This document shows positions 8,168 to 17,382 of a DNA stretch of 64,000 nucleotides, piece after piece. Position numbers and translations under genes: made by a program. Every line of letters begins with the position of its first letter. Within the stretch, counting starts at the first letter, position 1. Origin of the DNA: Enterobacter hormaechei subsp. xiangfangensis (lineage in GTDB: Bacteria; Pseudomonadota; Gammaproteobacteria; Enterobacterales; Enterobacteriaceae); the NCBI RefSeq assembly GCF_001729785.1, contig NZ_CP017183.1, forward strand, positions 1,798,001 to 1,862,000. Reading direction: 5' to 3'. The notes below the pieces were generated by a model. It did not search any database. It was not told the origin of the DNA and worked only from the letters and a program-made list of their open reading frames with translations.

Positions 8168-9196
8168 TTAATCTAACGCGACAAAGCCTGTTTTGCTTTT
8201 TCCTTTTTTATCCTGATACATCGCGAGGTCCGCGGTGCGCAGGGCGCTATCTTCATCCGTGCTGTGAGGATCAACAATAACGACGCCAAGGCTTGCACCG
8301 GGATAAAGAATGGTGGCATTGCCTAACCCGTATTCGCCCGCAATAAGACCATTGAGGCGGGTTTTGATTGCGTTGATCTCTGTACTGGTGTCGCCATCAT
8401 CGCTGTGACTCAGGCTGGCAACCAGAAATTCATCGCCGCCGAGCCGGCCAATAATCTCATCCTGCGTTTGCTCGTGAGTCAGTCGCTTGCCGACCTGTAC
8501 GAGGAAGCGATCGCCCGCCTCATGCCCGTACTGGTCATTGATTCGCTTGAAATCATCGAGGTCAATAAAGGCAATCATGACGTTGCGGCTAAGATGGCGC
8601 GCCAGTGAGAACAGGGTGGTAAGGTTTTCAAAAATGGCGCGACGATTCGGCAGGCCGGTAAGGGCGTCGGTGTAAGAGTGGGTAATGAGCGCCGCATTTG
8701 CTTCACGAAGCTGAAGCACAAGCGACTCTTTCTGAATATACTGACCAATTAACCCGGCAAAGAGCCTGATCACCTGCTCGCCACGCTCGCTGAACTGTTT
8801 CTGTGCGGTGCTGGCAGCGCAAAGCGTGCCGTACAGAGAACCGTCAGCCAGGTGAACCGGCACGCTCATATAGGTTGTAATACCCAGTGCTTTTGCCGCT
8901 TCACACTCCGGCCAGCGGTCAGGCACCTCGTTACTGAACAAAGTGTCGCTATCCATGGCGCGCTTACAGAGCGTTTCGTCCCAGGGCACGCTGAACCCTT
9001 CCGGGATTTGCATTTGCTTGCTGTTACGGGCATATAAAATGTGCTGCAAACGCGCGTTAATATCGATTTTGGTCAGGTAGGTTGATTCCATATCCGTCAC
9101 AATTTCCAGCATTTCCAGTAGCTGACGCACAAGACTGTCGAGAGATTGCTCAGTGGAGAGGGTTTCTGAAACACGGGCAAGAATGATATCTGACAT
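8168..9196 (-). CDS. dgcP: DgcP, GAF-GGDEF diguanylate cyclase
   Basis: The enzyme makes cyclic di-GMP from two GTP. An N-terminal GAF sensor domain covers about residues 20-155. A GGDEF cyclase domain follows (about 175-340) with an intact RLGGDEF active site at residues 252-257 and the FIDLDDFKRIND metal/GTP motif. No RxxD inhibitory site lies directly before the active site. E. coli DgcP (YeaP) has the same layout and localises to the cell pole. The internal ATG at 9196 (MSDIILARVS) is used because the E. coli protein begins there. A longer frame to 9277 lacks similarity. Confidence 0.9.
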   Translation of the reverse strand: MSDIILARVSETLSTEQSLDSLVRQLLEMLEIVTDMESTYLTKIDINARLQHILYARNSKQMQIPEGFSVPWDETLCKRAMDSDTLFSNEVPDRWPECEAAKALGITTYMSVPVHLADGSLYGTLCAASTAQKQFSERGEQVIRLFAGLIGQYIQKESLVLQLREANAALITHSYTDALTGLPNRRAIFENLTTLFSLARHLSRNVMIAFIDLDDFKRINDQYGHEAGDRFLVQVGKRLTHEQTQDEIIGRLGGDEFLVASLSHSDDGDTSTEINAIKTRLNGLIAGEYGLGNATILYPGASLGVVIVDPHSTDEDSALRTADLAMYQDKKGKSKTGFVALD

Positions 9197-9327
9197 GAGG
9201 CAGGTTGACTCCCATGCAGAAGACCTCTGTATCTGCATGTTATGCTGAAAATTTAGACTCCGGTCATAGTAAAACATGAACAGGATTAATTTTATAGATT
9301 CTTCTGAAAGCGGATGAGGGAGAGGCT

Positions 9328-9404
9328 AAAAAAAAGCCCCGATGTTGAGATCGGGGCAAAACATCTTGATTACGGAATGATGTTCTCTGGTCAGTGTGAG
9401 AACA
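9328..9404 (-). ncRNA. Candidate ~75-nt small RNA upstream of dgcP
   Basis: A minus-strand promoter candidate (TTAAAC, 16 bp, TATAGT) would start RNA at about 9404. That is exactly where a hairpin begins (TGTTCTC paired with GAGAACA, 9381-9404). It is followed by a short linker and a strong intrinsic terminator (GCCCCGAT / ATCGGGGC, 9336-9357) with a T8 tail. The layout is typical of Hfq-type small RNAs. It could instead be a transcription attenuator for dgcP, which lies downstream on the same strand. I do not recognise the sequence. Confidence 0.5.
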
Positions 9405-9410
9405 GGTATC

Positions 9411-9438
9411 ACTATAAGAGGGAATCGTGCAGGTTTAA
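9411..9438 (-). promoter_or_regulatory. Sigma-70-like promoter for the small RNA candidate
   Basis: Read on the minus strand, TTAAAC at 9438-9433 and TATAGT at 9416-9411 are separated by 16 bp. The predicted start falls on the first base of the 9381-9404 hairpin. Confidence 0.45.
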
Positions 9439-9508
9439 TGGAGAAATCATGGAGAAAACGGCGATGACCCGTTACTCTGACGTTTTTACACCCTGAAGGA
9501 TCATGATA

Positions 9509-9763
9509 ATGAAATATCTTCTCCTGGCGCTGGTTGTACCGCTGGCCGCCTGCTCAACAAAGACCACCCCTCCTGATGCGCCTCAACCGCCGCACGCTAT
9601 TGGTATGGCAAACCCGGCGTCAGTGTACTGTCTGGAGAAAGGGGGAGAGCAAATCCCTGTTCAAAGCCCGCAGGGTGTACGTACCGAGTGCAAATTACCA
9701 GGCGGGGAAGTGATCGATGAATGGGATCTCTACCGACGCGATCACCCGCAACCAACCAGATGA
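9509..9763 (+). CDS. yoaF: YoaF, DUF333 outer-membrane lipoprotein
   Basis: The protein is about 84 residues long. A lipoprotein signal peptide (MKYLLLALVVPLAAC) places the lipidated cysteine near residue 15 in the lipobox LAAC. The DUF333 core follows (IGMANPASVYCLEKGG and TECKLPGGEVIDEWDLYR). In E. coli yoaF is likewise next to dgcP. An alternative ATG six bases upstream is closer to the AAGGA ribosome site. The role is unknown. Confidence 0.85.
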   Translation: MKYLLLALVVPLAACSTKTTPPDAPQPPHAIGMANPASVYCLEKGGEQIPVQSPQGVRTECKLPGGEVIDEWDLYRRDHPQPTR

Positions 9764-9843
9764 CAAGGGCAATAAAACTGCGATACACTTCTCTTTAGGA
9801 TTATTCTTAGCCAGTTTCTGGCAGTACGTTTGCGAGAAGAAGT

Positions 9844-10149
9844 ATGTTTCAGTTAAAACCGGGCAGCATGGCGATGATCGTGGGTGCGCGTACGGCGGCA
9901 GGCCGTCGAAATATCGGTAAATCCGTGGAGCTGTTTGGCCTTTGTCAGCCGGGCCAGCGTTTTGTAAACCCGGTTAACGGCGTCATGACGCAATTACCTG
10001 ATACATCAGCACGTGCGCTGTGGCTGGTCACCGGTGATGTTTACGCCTTTGATAACCAGCACGGTTTTGCGTTTGTTCGCCCGGAACATTTGATGCCGCT
10101 AACTCCCGACGAGATGCCACACAACGTGGATGAGCTGGCGATCGGTTAA
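9844..10149 (+). CDS. Hypothetical protein, 101 residues
   Basis: I do not recognise the family. The protein is soluble, without a signal peptide or membrane segment. It begins FQLKPGSMAMIVGARTAAGRRNIGK in spirit, with a basic GRRNIG turn and a VNPVNG motif. The start follows a GAGAAGA ribosome site. It lies between yoaF and the convergent yeaO, with only one base between the two stop codons. Its length and pattern suggest a small barrel-like domain, but no function can be inferred. Confidence 0.6.
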   Translation: MFQLKPGSMAMIVGARTAAGRRNIGKSVELFGLCQPGQRFVNPVNGVMTQLPDTSARALWLVTGDVYAFDNQHGFAFVRPEHLMPLTPDEMPHNVDELAIG

Positions 10150-10494
10150 TCACAGTTTACGTAGCCAGTCCGCCAGTACCCGCGCGTGATTCTGCTCCCT
10201 GTTTTTCGCCCCGTAGAGTAGCGTCACGGTCTGCTGTCGGGCGAGGGCCGCCAGGCGTTTGCCTTCATCCTGATGCTGCGCCAGCTCTTTACGATAGGCT
10301 TCACTGAACGCAGTGAAATCTATCGTTTCACTGTGAAAAGCTTTTCGCAGTTCGCTGGACGGCGTTAGCGATTTACACCACTCATCACAGGCGAGGTCGG
10401 TCTTTTTTATTCCTCGCGGCCAGAGTCTGTCTACCAGCACCCGGTAACCATCGTCTGACGTTGCCTGTTCATATACGCGCTTACATTGAATCAT
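10150..10494 (-). CDS. yeaO: YeaO, DUF488 protein
   Basis: The 114-residue protein closely follows E. coli YeaO. It starts IQCKRVYE and carries the DUF488 signature VDRLWPRGIKK, a conserved LRKAFH motif, and the TLLYGAKN and NHARVLADWL segments near the end. DUF488 proteins have no settled biochemical role. The ATG is preceded by a strong GGAGGAAAA ribosome site. It is divergent from the next gene. Confidence 0.88.
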   Translation of the reverse strand: MIQCKRVYEQATSDDGYRVLVDRLWPRGIKKTDLACDEWCKSLTPSSELRKAFHSETIDFTAFSEAYRKELAQHQDEGKRLAALARQQTVTLLYGAKNREQNHARVLADWLRKL

Positions 10495-10644
10495 CCGTTT
10501 TCCTCCTGCCGTGCGACGTTCGGCAAGAACACTATAGCACCCGGCTTTTATCCACCCAATTTAAGGTATTGTGATAATTGCAAAAGATCGGTAGTCTGAG
10601 GCTCCTTATGTTATCTGAAAATCCTCCGGCATAAGGAATCTCTC

Positions 10645-11352
10645 ATGGAACTCTCCCCGGTTAAAACGACGCTGCGCATTGCGCTGGTTGGTGATTTCAA
10701 TCCTGATGTTATTACGCTCCAGGCGATCCCGCTGGCGATTGACGACGCCGCTGCGGTTCTGGATCTCACCGCTGATTATGACTGGCTCGCCACGCCTGAG
10801 CTGACCAGCCCCGAAGACCTCGTCGGGTATGATGCCATCTGGCTGGTACCGGCAAGCCCGTATAAAAACACCGAGGCGGCGTTTATTGCGGCGCGTTACG
10901 CGCGTGAGAATAGCATCCCCTTTCTCGGCACCTGCGGCGGGTTCCAGCATGCGCTGATTGAGTATGCGCGTAATGTACTGGGCTGGCACGATGCAGGCCA
11001 TGCCGAAACCGATACCGAGGGAAGGATGGTGATTGCGCCGCTGACCTGCTCGCTGGTAGAAAAAACCGACGCGATAGAGCTGCGGAATAACACGCTGATT
11101 GCCAAAGCGTATGGCAAGCCGGAAATTCAGGAGGGGTATCACTGCAATTACGGTGTCTCGTCTGAGTTTGCCAGCCAGCTTGAGCGGGGCGACATGCGCG
11201 TAACGGGCTGGGACGAGCAGGGCGAGATCCGCGCGGCAGAGCTGATAACCCATCCTTTCTTTGTCATCACCCTGTTCCAGCATGAGCGGGCTGCGCTTCA
11301 AGGGCGACCTGTCGTGCTGGTACAGGCCATGCTGCGGGCGGCGCAGGGATAA
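10645..11352 (+). CDS. CTP synthase C-terminal-like (pseudo)amidotransferase
   Basis: The 235-residue protein has a class I glutamine amidotransferase fold like the C-terminal half of CTP synthase. The nucleophile elbow is GTCGGFQHA, with the cysteine at about residue 94. Where CTP synthase has the triad motif FHPE, this protein has FQHE after HPFFVITL, so the catalytic histidine is shifted or replaced by glutamine. Known relatives are often annotated as CTP synthase C-terminal region-related (seleno)proteins. No synthetase domain is present. It may bind or modify a substrate without glutaminase activity. The start follows an AAGGAA ribosome site. Confidence 0.7.
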   Translation: MELSPVKTTLRIALVGDFNPDVITLQAIPLAIDDAAAVLDLTADYDWLATPELTSPEDLVGYDAIWLVPASPYKNTEAAFIAARYARENSIPFLGTCGGFQHALIEYARNVLGWHDAGHAETDTEGRMVIAPLTCSLVEKTDAIELRNNTLIAKAYGKPEIQEGYHCNYGVSSEFASQLERGDMRVTGWDEQGEIRAAELITHPFFVITLFQHERAALQGRPVVLVQAMLRAAQG

Positions 11353-11375
11353 AAAAAGCAGACCGTCAGGTCTGC
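11351..11375 (-). terminator. Terminator after nimT
   Basis: GCAGACC and GGTCTGC enclose a short loop and are followed on the minus strand by TTTTTTT. It ends nimT transcription and may also act weakly on the converging gene. Confidence 0.7.
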
Positions 11376-11383
11376 CTTGAATG

Positions 11384-12571
11384 TCAGCGGGGTGTGATCT
11401 CCCGGTCACGCCCGGCCAGCATGCCGCACAGGGCCATCACTACCGCAGCCAGCGCACAGGCCAGCAGCGGAATGCGCCAGTCTCCGGCGGTATCGTGAAT
11501 TTTCCCCATCAGCGGTGGGCCACAGGCCGCCAGAAGATAGCCAATCGACTGTGCCATGCCGGAGAGCGCGGCGGCCTGATGTGCCGAGCTGGCCCGCAGT
11601 CCGATAAACGTCAGGCCGAGGATCATGGTGGCGCCGGATCCAAAGCCAAACACCAGCGTCCAGACGACGGCCAGCCCCGGCGCGAACCAGAACCCGGCCG
11701 CACTGACAGCGCACATCAGAGCGACAAGCCCGGCTATGCCACGCTGATCGTTAAGACGGTGCAGGATCAGCGGAATGGCGAGACCGGGAACAGCGGTTGC
11801 CAGCTGGAGAAGCCCGTGCATGGAGCCAGCCTGCGTTTCGCTGTAGCCGTGGCTAAGCAAAATCGCGGGTAACCAGCCGATAATGACATAGTAAATCAGC
11901 GAGTTAATGCCCATAAAAAGCGTCACCTGCCAGGCGAGTGCCGAGTGCCAGATAGCCCGGTTGTGCAACGCGCCCGCGCCGGTCAGGGTGGCGGCCGGCC
12001 TCTGGCGCCATTGCGGTAACCACAGCAGCAGCGCCACCAGCGGGAAGAACATCAGCATCAACAGCGCTCCGTGCCAGCCACCACTCCCCAGCGACAGCGG
12101 GACGATCAGCGCCGACCCTGCGGCAGCGGCGGCCCCCATCGTCAGCGAATACGCCCCCGTGAGTTTTGCGACCTGGCCCGGAAAATCACGTTTGATTAAG
12201 CCAGGTAACAGGACATTGCCCAGCGCAATCCCACAGCCCACGATCGCCGTACCGATAAACAGCAGCGCGGCCGACGGCAGCGAACGTACGCCAATCCCGA
12301 TGCAAATCAGCAGCAGAGCGATAAAAAGGCTGCGCTCCATGCCCAGGCGCCGGGCGACGCCTGCGGCAAGGGGAGAGATAAAGGCGAAGGCAAGCAGGGG
12401 CAGCGTTGTGAGCAGGCCGGTTTGCGCCGTGCTTAAGCCATAGTCCTGTCGGATGGTGTCGAGCAGGGGGGCGACACCGGTAAAGGTGACGCGCAGCGTC
12501 GTGGCGATCATCAGGATGCCTGCAACCAGCAGCGCACCCTGTTTCCCGGAAGGTTGAATAGCAGTAGTCAT
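11384..12571 (-). CDS. nimT: NimT-like MFS exporter (CynX/NimT family)
   Basis: The 395-residue protein has twelve predicted membrane helices. The RLGMERSLF loop after helix 2 and the FPGQVAKLTGAYSLTMG motif are typical of the CynX/NimT branch of the major facilitator superfamily. E. coli NimT (YeaN) exports 2-nitroimidazole and is controlled by the neighbouring AraC-type regulator NimR. Here the regulator gene is divergent, with about 100 bp between the starts, the same arrangement as in E. coli. Substrate is inferred from that synteny. Confidence 0.85.
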   Translation of the reverse strand: MTTAIQPSGKQGALLVAGILMIATTLRVTFTGVAPLLDTIRQDYGLSTAQTGLLTTLPLLAFAFISPLAAGVARRLGMERSLFIALLLICIGIGVRSLPSAALLFIGTAIVGCGIALGNVLLPGLIKRDFPGQVAKLTGAYSLTMGAAAAAGSALIVPLSLGSGGWHGALLMLMFFPLVALLLWLPQWRQRPAATLTGAGALHNRAIWHSALAWQVTLFMGINSLIYYVIIGWLPAILLSHGYSETQAGSMHGLLQLATAVPGLAIPLILHRLNDQRGIAGLVALMCAVSAAGFWFAPGLAVVWTLVFGFGSGATMILGLTFIGLRASSAHQAAALSGMAQSIGYLLAACGPPLMGKIHDTAGDWRIPLLACALAAVVMALCGMLAGRDREITPR

Positions 12572-12670
12572 TATTGTCTCTTACGTTCAGGCGAGCGCAT
12601 ACCATACCGATTTAAGTTGTGGTTGAAATCAGGCTAAAATGACAGTTTATCGCTAATATCGGACAACTTT

Positions 12671-13462
12671 ATGTACGGACTGGGGCTCGACGGCTACGAT
12701 CCCGATAGCCAGCACGACGCGGCGGTGGCCTTTCGCATCCGGGTGGTGGCACAGGAACAATTTATTCCGCTGCATCAGCACCGCAAAGGGCAGCTGATTA
12801 TGGCGCTGGGTGGAGCGATCACCTGTGAAGTGGAGAGCGCGATGTTGATGGTGCCGCCCCAGTATGCGGTGTGGATCCCAGGACAAACGCCGCACAGCAA
12901 CAAGGCGACGCCCGGCGCGCAGCTTTGCCTGCTGTTTATTGAACCCGGTGCGCTCGAATTGCCGACGCGTACCTGTACGCTGAAAATATCGCCCCTGGTG
13001 CGGGAGCTGGTGCTGGCGCTTGCGGACAGGTCACGGGAAGAGTTGCCTCTTCCCGCTACCGGAAGGCTGGTAGACGTCCTGTTTGATGAACTGCCCCTGC
13101 AACCGCAGGAGCATCTACAGCTGCCGGTATCTCCGCATCCAAAAATTCGCCTGATGAGTGAGACCATGGCAAACGAACCTGCCGCCTGGCAGACGCTGGC
13201 GCAGTGGGCCAGCCACTTTGCCATGAGCGAACGCAATCTGGCGCGGCTGGTGGTGAAAGAGACCGGCTTAAGCTTTCGCCGCTGGCGGCACCAGCTCCAG
13301 CTGATTGTCGCATTGCAGTTTTTGATCGGCGGGAAGTCGGTTCAGCAGGCGGCGCAGGCGCTGGGGTATGACTCCACCACCGCCTTCATCACCATGTTTA
13401 AGAAAGGACTGGGACAGACGCCCGCCCGCTATATCGCCAGCCTGACTACGACTTCCCGATAA
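12671..13462 (+). CDS. nimR: NimR-like AraC-family transcription regulator
   Basis: The 263-residue regulator has an N-terminal cupin sensor domain ([10 protein letters not shown] near residue 37, and [15 protein letters not shown]). A C-terminal AraC DNA-binding region has two helix-turn-helix units ([21 protein letters not shown] and [23 protein letters not shown]). E. coli NimR (YeaM) represses the divergent exporter gene nimT. The shared intergenic region of about 100 bp should hold its operator. Its 3' end overlaps the convergent yeaL stop by 17 bp. Confidence 0.87.
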   Translation: MYGLGLDGYDPDSQHDAAVAFRIRVVAQEQFIPLHQHRKGQLIMALGGAITCEVESAMLMVPPQYAVWIPGQTPHSNKATPGAQLCLLFIEPGALELPTRTCTLKISPLVRELVLALADRSREELPLPATGRLVDVLFDELPLQPQEHLQLPVSPHPKIRLMSETMANEPAAWQTLAQWASHFAMSERNLARLVVKETGLSFRRWRHQLQLIVALQFLIGGKSVQQAAQALGYDSTTAFITMFKKGLGQTPARYIASLTTTSR

Positions 13463-13892
13463 ACAGCGAAACCAGACCGGCAGCAATCAGCGGGCCAACC
13501 GGCACGCCACGAAACAGCGCCACGCCTAACACGGTGCCCACCAGCAGCCCGGCCACCAGCGAAGGCTGGCTGCTCATCAGCGTCACGCCGCGACCGCCAA
13601 GCCACGAGACAAAAACGCCCACCGCAATCGCCACCAGCGATTTCCAGTTTACAAAGGAGTGCAGCAGCGTTGAGGCCGGTAGCGTTCCGCTGGCAATCGG
13701 GGCCATCACGCCGATGGTCAAAATAATGATCCCGATGGTAAGCCCCTGTTTTTCTATCCACGGGAAGAAGGTGTTCAACGGTGTGACGCGAACGATGATC
13801 AGGACCAGAATGGAAATCGCGACGGTGGTGTTGTGGCTGACAAAACCCAGTGCAGCCAGGGCCAGAAGTATGAGCAGTGTAGGGTCGAACAT
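13446..13892 (-). CDS. yeaL: YeaL, DUF441 inner-membrane protein
   Basis: The 148-residue protein is very hydrophobic, with four to five helices. It corresponds to E. coli YeaL (DUF441), including [26 protein letters not shown] and [21 protein letters not shown] in shortened form. The function is unknown. It converges on and slightly overlaps nimR. Confidence 0.88.
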   Translation of the reverse strand: MFDPTLLILLALAALGFVSHNTTVAISILVLIIVRVTPLNTFFPWIEKQGLTIGIIILTIGVMAPIASGTLPASTLLHSFVNWKSLVAIAVGVFVSWLGGRGVTLMSSQPSLVAGLLVGTVLGVALFRGVPVGPLIAAGLVSLFIGKS

Positions 13893-13998
13893 GACGGGAT
13901 CCTTGCCAAAAATAGTAAGCCTGCTTACTTTACGCGCAAACGCGACGGCAGGCAGGCTTTACTGAAAAAATTGTCTATTTTTGGGCACTTGCCTGACG

Positions 13999-16035
13999 TC
14001 AGTCCACCAGCTGCTGGATAAGCGGACTTCCTTCGCGGATAAACACCGGGATGGTTTCCAGCGCCGCAGGCACCCTGATATGCTCCCCACCGGCGTAGCG
14101 CTCACCGTTGAGAGCGACCCAGCTATTGCCCGTCGGCAACCAGACATCGCGCTCACGCTGGCCGGCCTGCATAACCGGTGCCACCAGAAGATCTTCGCCA
14201 AACAGATACTGATCTTCACACGCCCAGCTCTGCTTGTCCTGCGGATAGTGCCAGAACAGCGGACGCATGAGCGGGTCTCCGTGCAGATGAGCCTGCTGGT
14301 ACAACGCGTCAATATACGGGCGCAGGGTTTCGCGCACGGTAAGCCAGTGCTGCATGATGGCGTAATTCTCTTCTCCGTAACTCCACAGCTCATTAGGCGA
14401 ACCGCTGTTACACTGAGGAATGCCGTCACGGTAGCGCTCCGGAGGCTGGATCTGCGGTTCGCGATAGCCGTGCATGCGCAGAACCGGTGTAAACACCGCC
14501 CACTGGAACCAACGGATCAGTAATTCGTGGAACGCCGGGTCGTTAACGTTCCCTCCCTGGAAGCCGCCGATATCGGTCGTCCACCATGGGATCCCCGCCA
14601 GGCCCATATTCAGTCCCGCGGCGAGTTGATTGCGAAAAGCATGGAATGAGGAGTGGACATCACCCGACCACGCCAGCACGCCGAATCGCTGGCTGCCTGC
14701 CCAGGCGCAGCGTACAAGGTTAACAATGTCGGTTTCACCGTTTGCCTGGAGCCCATCGTAAAAGCCCTGCGCAAAATCACGCGGGTAGCGATTGCCCACT
14801 TCCAGTACCGGACCGGCATGGTAGCGATAGTTGTCAAAATCATAGGCGCGGTATTCCGGTTCCGCTTCGTCCAGCCAGAACAGCTTAATGCCCATGTCGT
14901 AGTAATTTTTCTTCACCGTATCCCAGACGAATTTCCGCGCCTCAGGATGGGTCGCATCAAAGAAGGTGGTATTGCCCATAAAGTCGAGGTTGACCTGCAC
15001 GCCACGTTCACTGCTGACCAGCCAGCCTTTGGCTTTCATCAGCGGATAGAGAGGGCTGCGCGCCTCTACCGTTGGCCACACCGACACCATCAGCGCAATA
15101 CCCATTTCGCGCAGCTCGTCGACCATCCCTTCAGGGTCGGGCCAGTCTACGGGGTCGAAGCACCAGGTGCCCTGATTCGGCCAGTGGAAAAAGTCGATGA
15201 CCATCACCGACAGCGGCAGATTACGGCGGCGATACTCCCGCGCAACCTCCAGCACCTCCTGCTGGGTGCGGTAGCGTAATTTGCACTGCCACAGCCCGCT
15301 GATAAACGCCGGGGCGGCGGGCGGAGTTCCGGTGGCTTTTACATACTGGCGGGTGATATCCACCACCGTGTCAGCGGCGGTGATCCAGTAGTCCATTTCT
15401 CCCGTCACGCGGGCGCGCCATTCCGTCTGATTTTTTGCAAAGCTGGCTTCACCAATCGCCGGGTTGTTCCACAGCAGGCCATAGCCAAGGCTGGACTGCA
15501 TAAAGGGCACGCTGGCCTGGGAGTTGCGCTGTGCCAGTTCCAGCGTACAGCCTTTCAGATCCAGCCACGGCTGTTGATACTGACCCATGCCATAGATGTG
15601 TTCATCCGGACGCGATTCAAACCGGACGGTGAGCTGATATTTTCCCCCCATTAGCGGCTTAAATTCACGGCCATCCAGCTTCAGGGCGCTGACATATTTA
15701 TCCTGACTCTTCTCGCTGGCACCGATACCCACCGTTGAACGCTGGCGCCACATCTCTTCCAGCAGCAGTTCGCCGCGCTGATTGTAGAAGGCCAGCTGAC
15801 CTTTAAGGTTCAGCGTCGCGGTAATATTGCCGTTGCGCAGCGTCAGGCTTTCCGCTTCGGCGATAATCTCAGCCTGGCAAGGGGCGGCGGGCAACAGTGC
15901 CTGTAAGGCGTCCTCAAAAGCCGGGGAGCAGGTGGCCCTGACGCGCAGGCTGTTTTCTCCCCACGGTTCAATACGCAGGATCTGGCGTTCAAAACGCCAT
16001 TCGATGCTGTTGGAATGTTGAATCAGCTCACTCAT
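13999..16035 (-). CDS. GH31 alpha-xylosidase-like glycosidase (YicI-related)
   Basis: The 678-residue cytoplasmic glycoside hydrolase belongs to family 31. An N-terminal beta-sandwich (about 1-230) is followed by a TIM barrel. The nucleophile aspartate lies in KLFWLDEAEPE and the acid/base aspartate in AWSGDVHSSF. IDFFHWP and WPDPEGMV are typical of the YicI alpha-xylosidase branch. Substrate is probably an alpha-xyloside such as isoprimeverose, or a related oligosaccharide. It is not YihQ. The gene lies 15 bp downstream of a GPH-family sugar transporter gene in the same direction, so uptake and hydrolysis are likely coupled. Confidence 0.82.
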   Translation of the reverse strand: MSELIQHSNSIEWRFERQILRIEPWGENSLRVRATCSPAFEDALQALLPAAPCQAEIIAEAESLTLRNGNITATLNLKGQLAFYNQRGELLLEEMWRQRSTVGIGASEKSQDKYVSALKLDGREFKPLMGGKYQLTVRFESRPDEHIYGMGQYQQPWLDLKGCTLELAQRNSQASVPFMQSSLGYGLLWNNPAIGEASFAKNQTEWRARVTGEMDYWITAADTVVDITRQYVKATGTPPAAPAFISGLWQCKLRYRTQQEVLEVAREYRRRNLPLSVMVIDFFHWPNQGTWCFDPVDWPDPEGMVDELREMGIALMVSVWPTVEARSPLYPLMKAKGWLVSSERGVQVNLDFMGNTTFFDATHPEARKFVWDTVKKNYYDMGIKLFWLDEAEPEYRAYDFDNYRYHAGPVLEVGNRYPRDFAQGFYDGLQANGETDIVNLVRCAWAGSQRFGVLAWSGDVHSSFHAFRNQLAAGLNMGLAGIPWWTTDIGGFQGGNVNDPAFHELLIRWFQWAVFTPVLRMHGYREPQIQPPERYRDGIPQCNSGSPNELWSYGEENYAIMQHWLTVRETLRPYIDALYQQAHLHGDPLMRPLFWHYPQDKQSWACEDQYLFGEDLLVAPVMQAGQRERDVWLPTGNSWVALNGERYAGGEHIRVPAALETIPVFIREGSPLIQQLVD

Positions 16036-16050
16036 GGATAACGCGTCCTT

Positions 16051-17382
16051 CTAAACAGGGTTTTTGGCGAGATGGATGGATTGCATTGTGCTGTCGTCGA
16101 GCTTATACCAGCGCAGCGTGGCAAACGCGCAGAGTGACAAGACGCCAGGCACGACGGTGAAGAGGGCGATGATGCAGTACATGGCCGTGTTGGTCTGCTC
16201 CGGGGCATTGGCAACATAACCGCTTAAGCCCAGCGTCCAGCCAACAATCGCGCCGCTGATCGCCATCCCCAACTTGAGTACGGCGAGGAAGGTGGAGAAG
16301 ATCACGCCGTCCATGCGTTTGCCCTGTTTCCATTCGCCGTAATCGGCGACGTCCGCCATCATTACCCACATCAGCGTGGTGGTGGCCTGGTAAAGGGTGG
16401 AGACGATAAACGTCATGGGCACCAGAATAAGCACCGACTTAGGCGCAAAGAACAGAGCGATGCTGAGTACCCCCGCCAGTACGGAACAGTATCCAAACAT
16501 CTGCACTTTGCTGACGTTCTGCGTCAGACGTTTGGCCAGCGCGCTGCCTGCGGCTTTCCCGAGAATATGCGCCCCGAGCATCCACATAAAATAGCTTGCG
16601 CTACCGAGATAATAAGTGACGAAATACATCATTGCGCCAAGGCGAATAACGCCAAAACCAATGTTGGTTAATACCAGGACGGCGACAATCCGCCATTGGT
16701 CGTTTCGTAATAAATCCCGCAGTTCCGCAAGATAATTATTGTGGGTAGCGGGAGCCTTAATACGTTCACGCGTATTGGCGAAGCAGATCCAGAACATGAC
16801 GACCGCGACGGTCGCCATAATGGCCATTGCCCAGCGGTAGCCCAGTAATTTATCGTCGCCACCTAAAAACTCTGCCAGCGGCATCATAAAGAATGTCGAC
16901 AGCGCGCCACCCAAAGTGGCAAGGAAAAAGCGATAAGACTGTAGGGAAATTCGCGCATCGTTGTCGGGCGTAATCACCGCGCCCATGGAGCAATAGGGAA
17001 TATTGATTGCGGTATACATCAGCATCATCAGGGTATAACTGACGGTGGCGAAAATCATTTTACCGTGCAGATCGAGGGACGCCGGCACGGCGTAGGTCAG
17101 CAGACAACTTGCGCCAAAGGGCAGCGCCAGCCACAGCATCCAGGGACGGAATTTGCCCCAGCGCGTGCGCGTCCTGTCAGCGATATAGCCCATCGCCGGG
17201 TCTATTATGGCATCGGCGGTTCTCGCCAGAAGAAACATGGTGCCCACGAATGCGGCAGGTAGCCCCACCACGTCCGTATAGTAAAACGTCAGAAAAATAA
17301 TGACGTTATCCAGCCCAATATGGCTCGCCATATCGCCTAACCCATAACTGATCTTTTCTTTACGGGTAATTATCTCGGTCAT
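16051..17382 (-). CDS. GPH-family glycoside:cation symporter (YicJ/MelB-like)
   Basis: The 443-residue protein has twelve membrane helices. MTEIITRKEKISYGLGDMAS is the characteristic GPH start, and FLLARTADAIIDPAMGYIAD carries the conserved cation-site aspartates. The partner of E. coli YicI, YicJ, is of the same family. It probably imports the substrate of the downstream GH31 enzyme. The ATG at 17382 has an AAGGTGA ribosome site; an upstream extension to 17460 lacks family similarity. The 290 bp upstream, to yoaI, is A+T-rich and should contain the operon promoter. Confidence 0.83.
   Translation of the reverse strand: MTEIITRKEKISYGLGDMASHIGLDNVIIFLTFYYTDVVGLPAAFVGTMFLLARTADAIIDPAMGYIADRTRTRWGKFRPWMLWLALPFGASCLLTYAVPASLDLHGKMIFATVSYTLMMLMYTAINIPYCSMGAVITPDNDARISLQSYRFFLATLGGALSTFFMMPLAEFLGGDDKLLGYRWAMAIMATVAVVMFWICFANTRERIKAPATHNNYLAELRDLLRNDQWRIVAVLVLTNIGFGVIRLGAMMYFVTYYLGSASYFMWMLGAHILGKAAGSALAKRLTQNVSKVQMFGYCSVLAGVLSIALFFAPKSVLILVPMTFIVSTLYQATTTLMWVMMADVADYGEWKQGKRMDGVIFSTFLAVLKLGMAISGAIVGWTLGLSGYVANAPEQTNTAMYCIIALFTVVPGVLSLCAFATLRWYKLDDSTMQSIHLAKNPV

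Noticed and set aside
9314..9496. A 60-residue plus-strand ORF between dgcP and yoaF
   Set aside because: It crosses a minus-strand terminator and hairpin, has no ribosome site and an unconvincing composition. The structured-RNA reading fits better.
10606..11409. A 267-residue minus-strand ORF opposite the amidotransferase-like gene
   Set aside because: It mirrors the codon structure of the plus-strand gene, has a low-complexity basic composition and no ribosome site. It is a shadow.
14653..15279. A 208-residue plus-strand ORF opposite the GH31 gene
   Set aside because: It is an antisense shadow of a gene with intact catalytic motifs; no ribosome site was seen.
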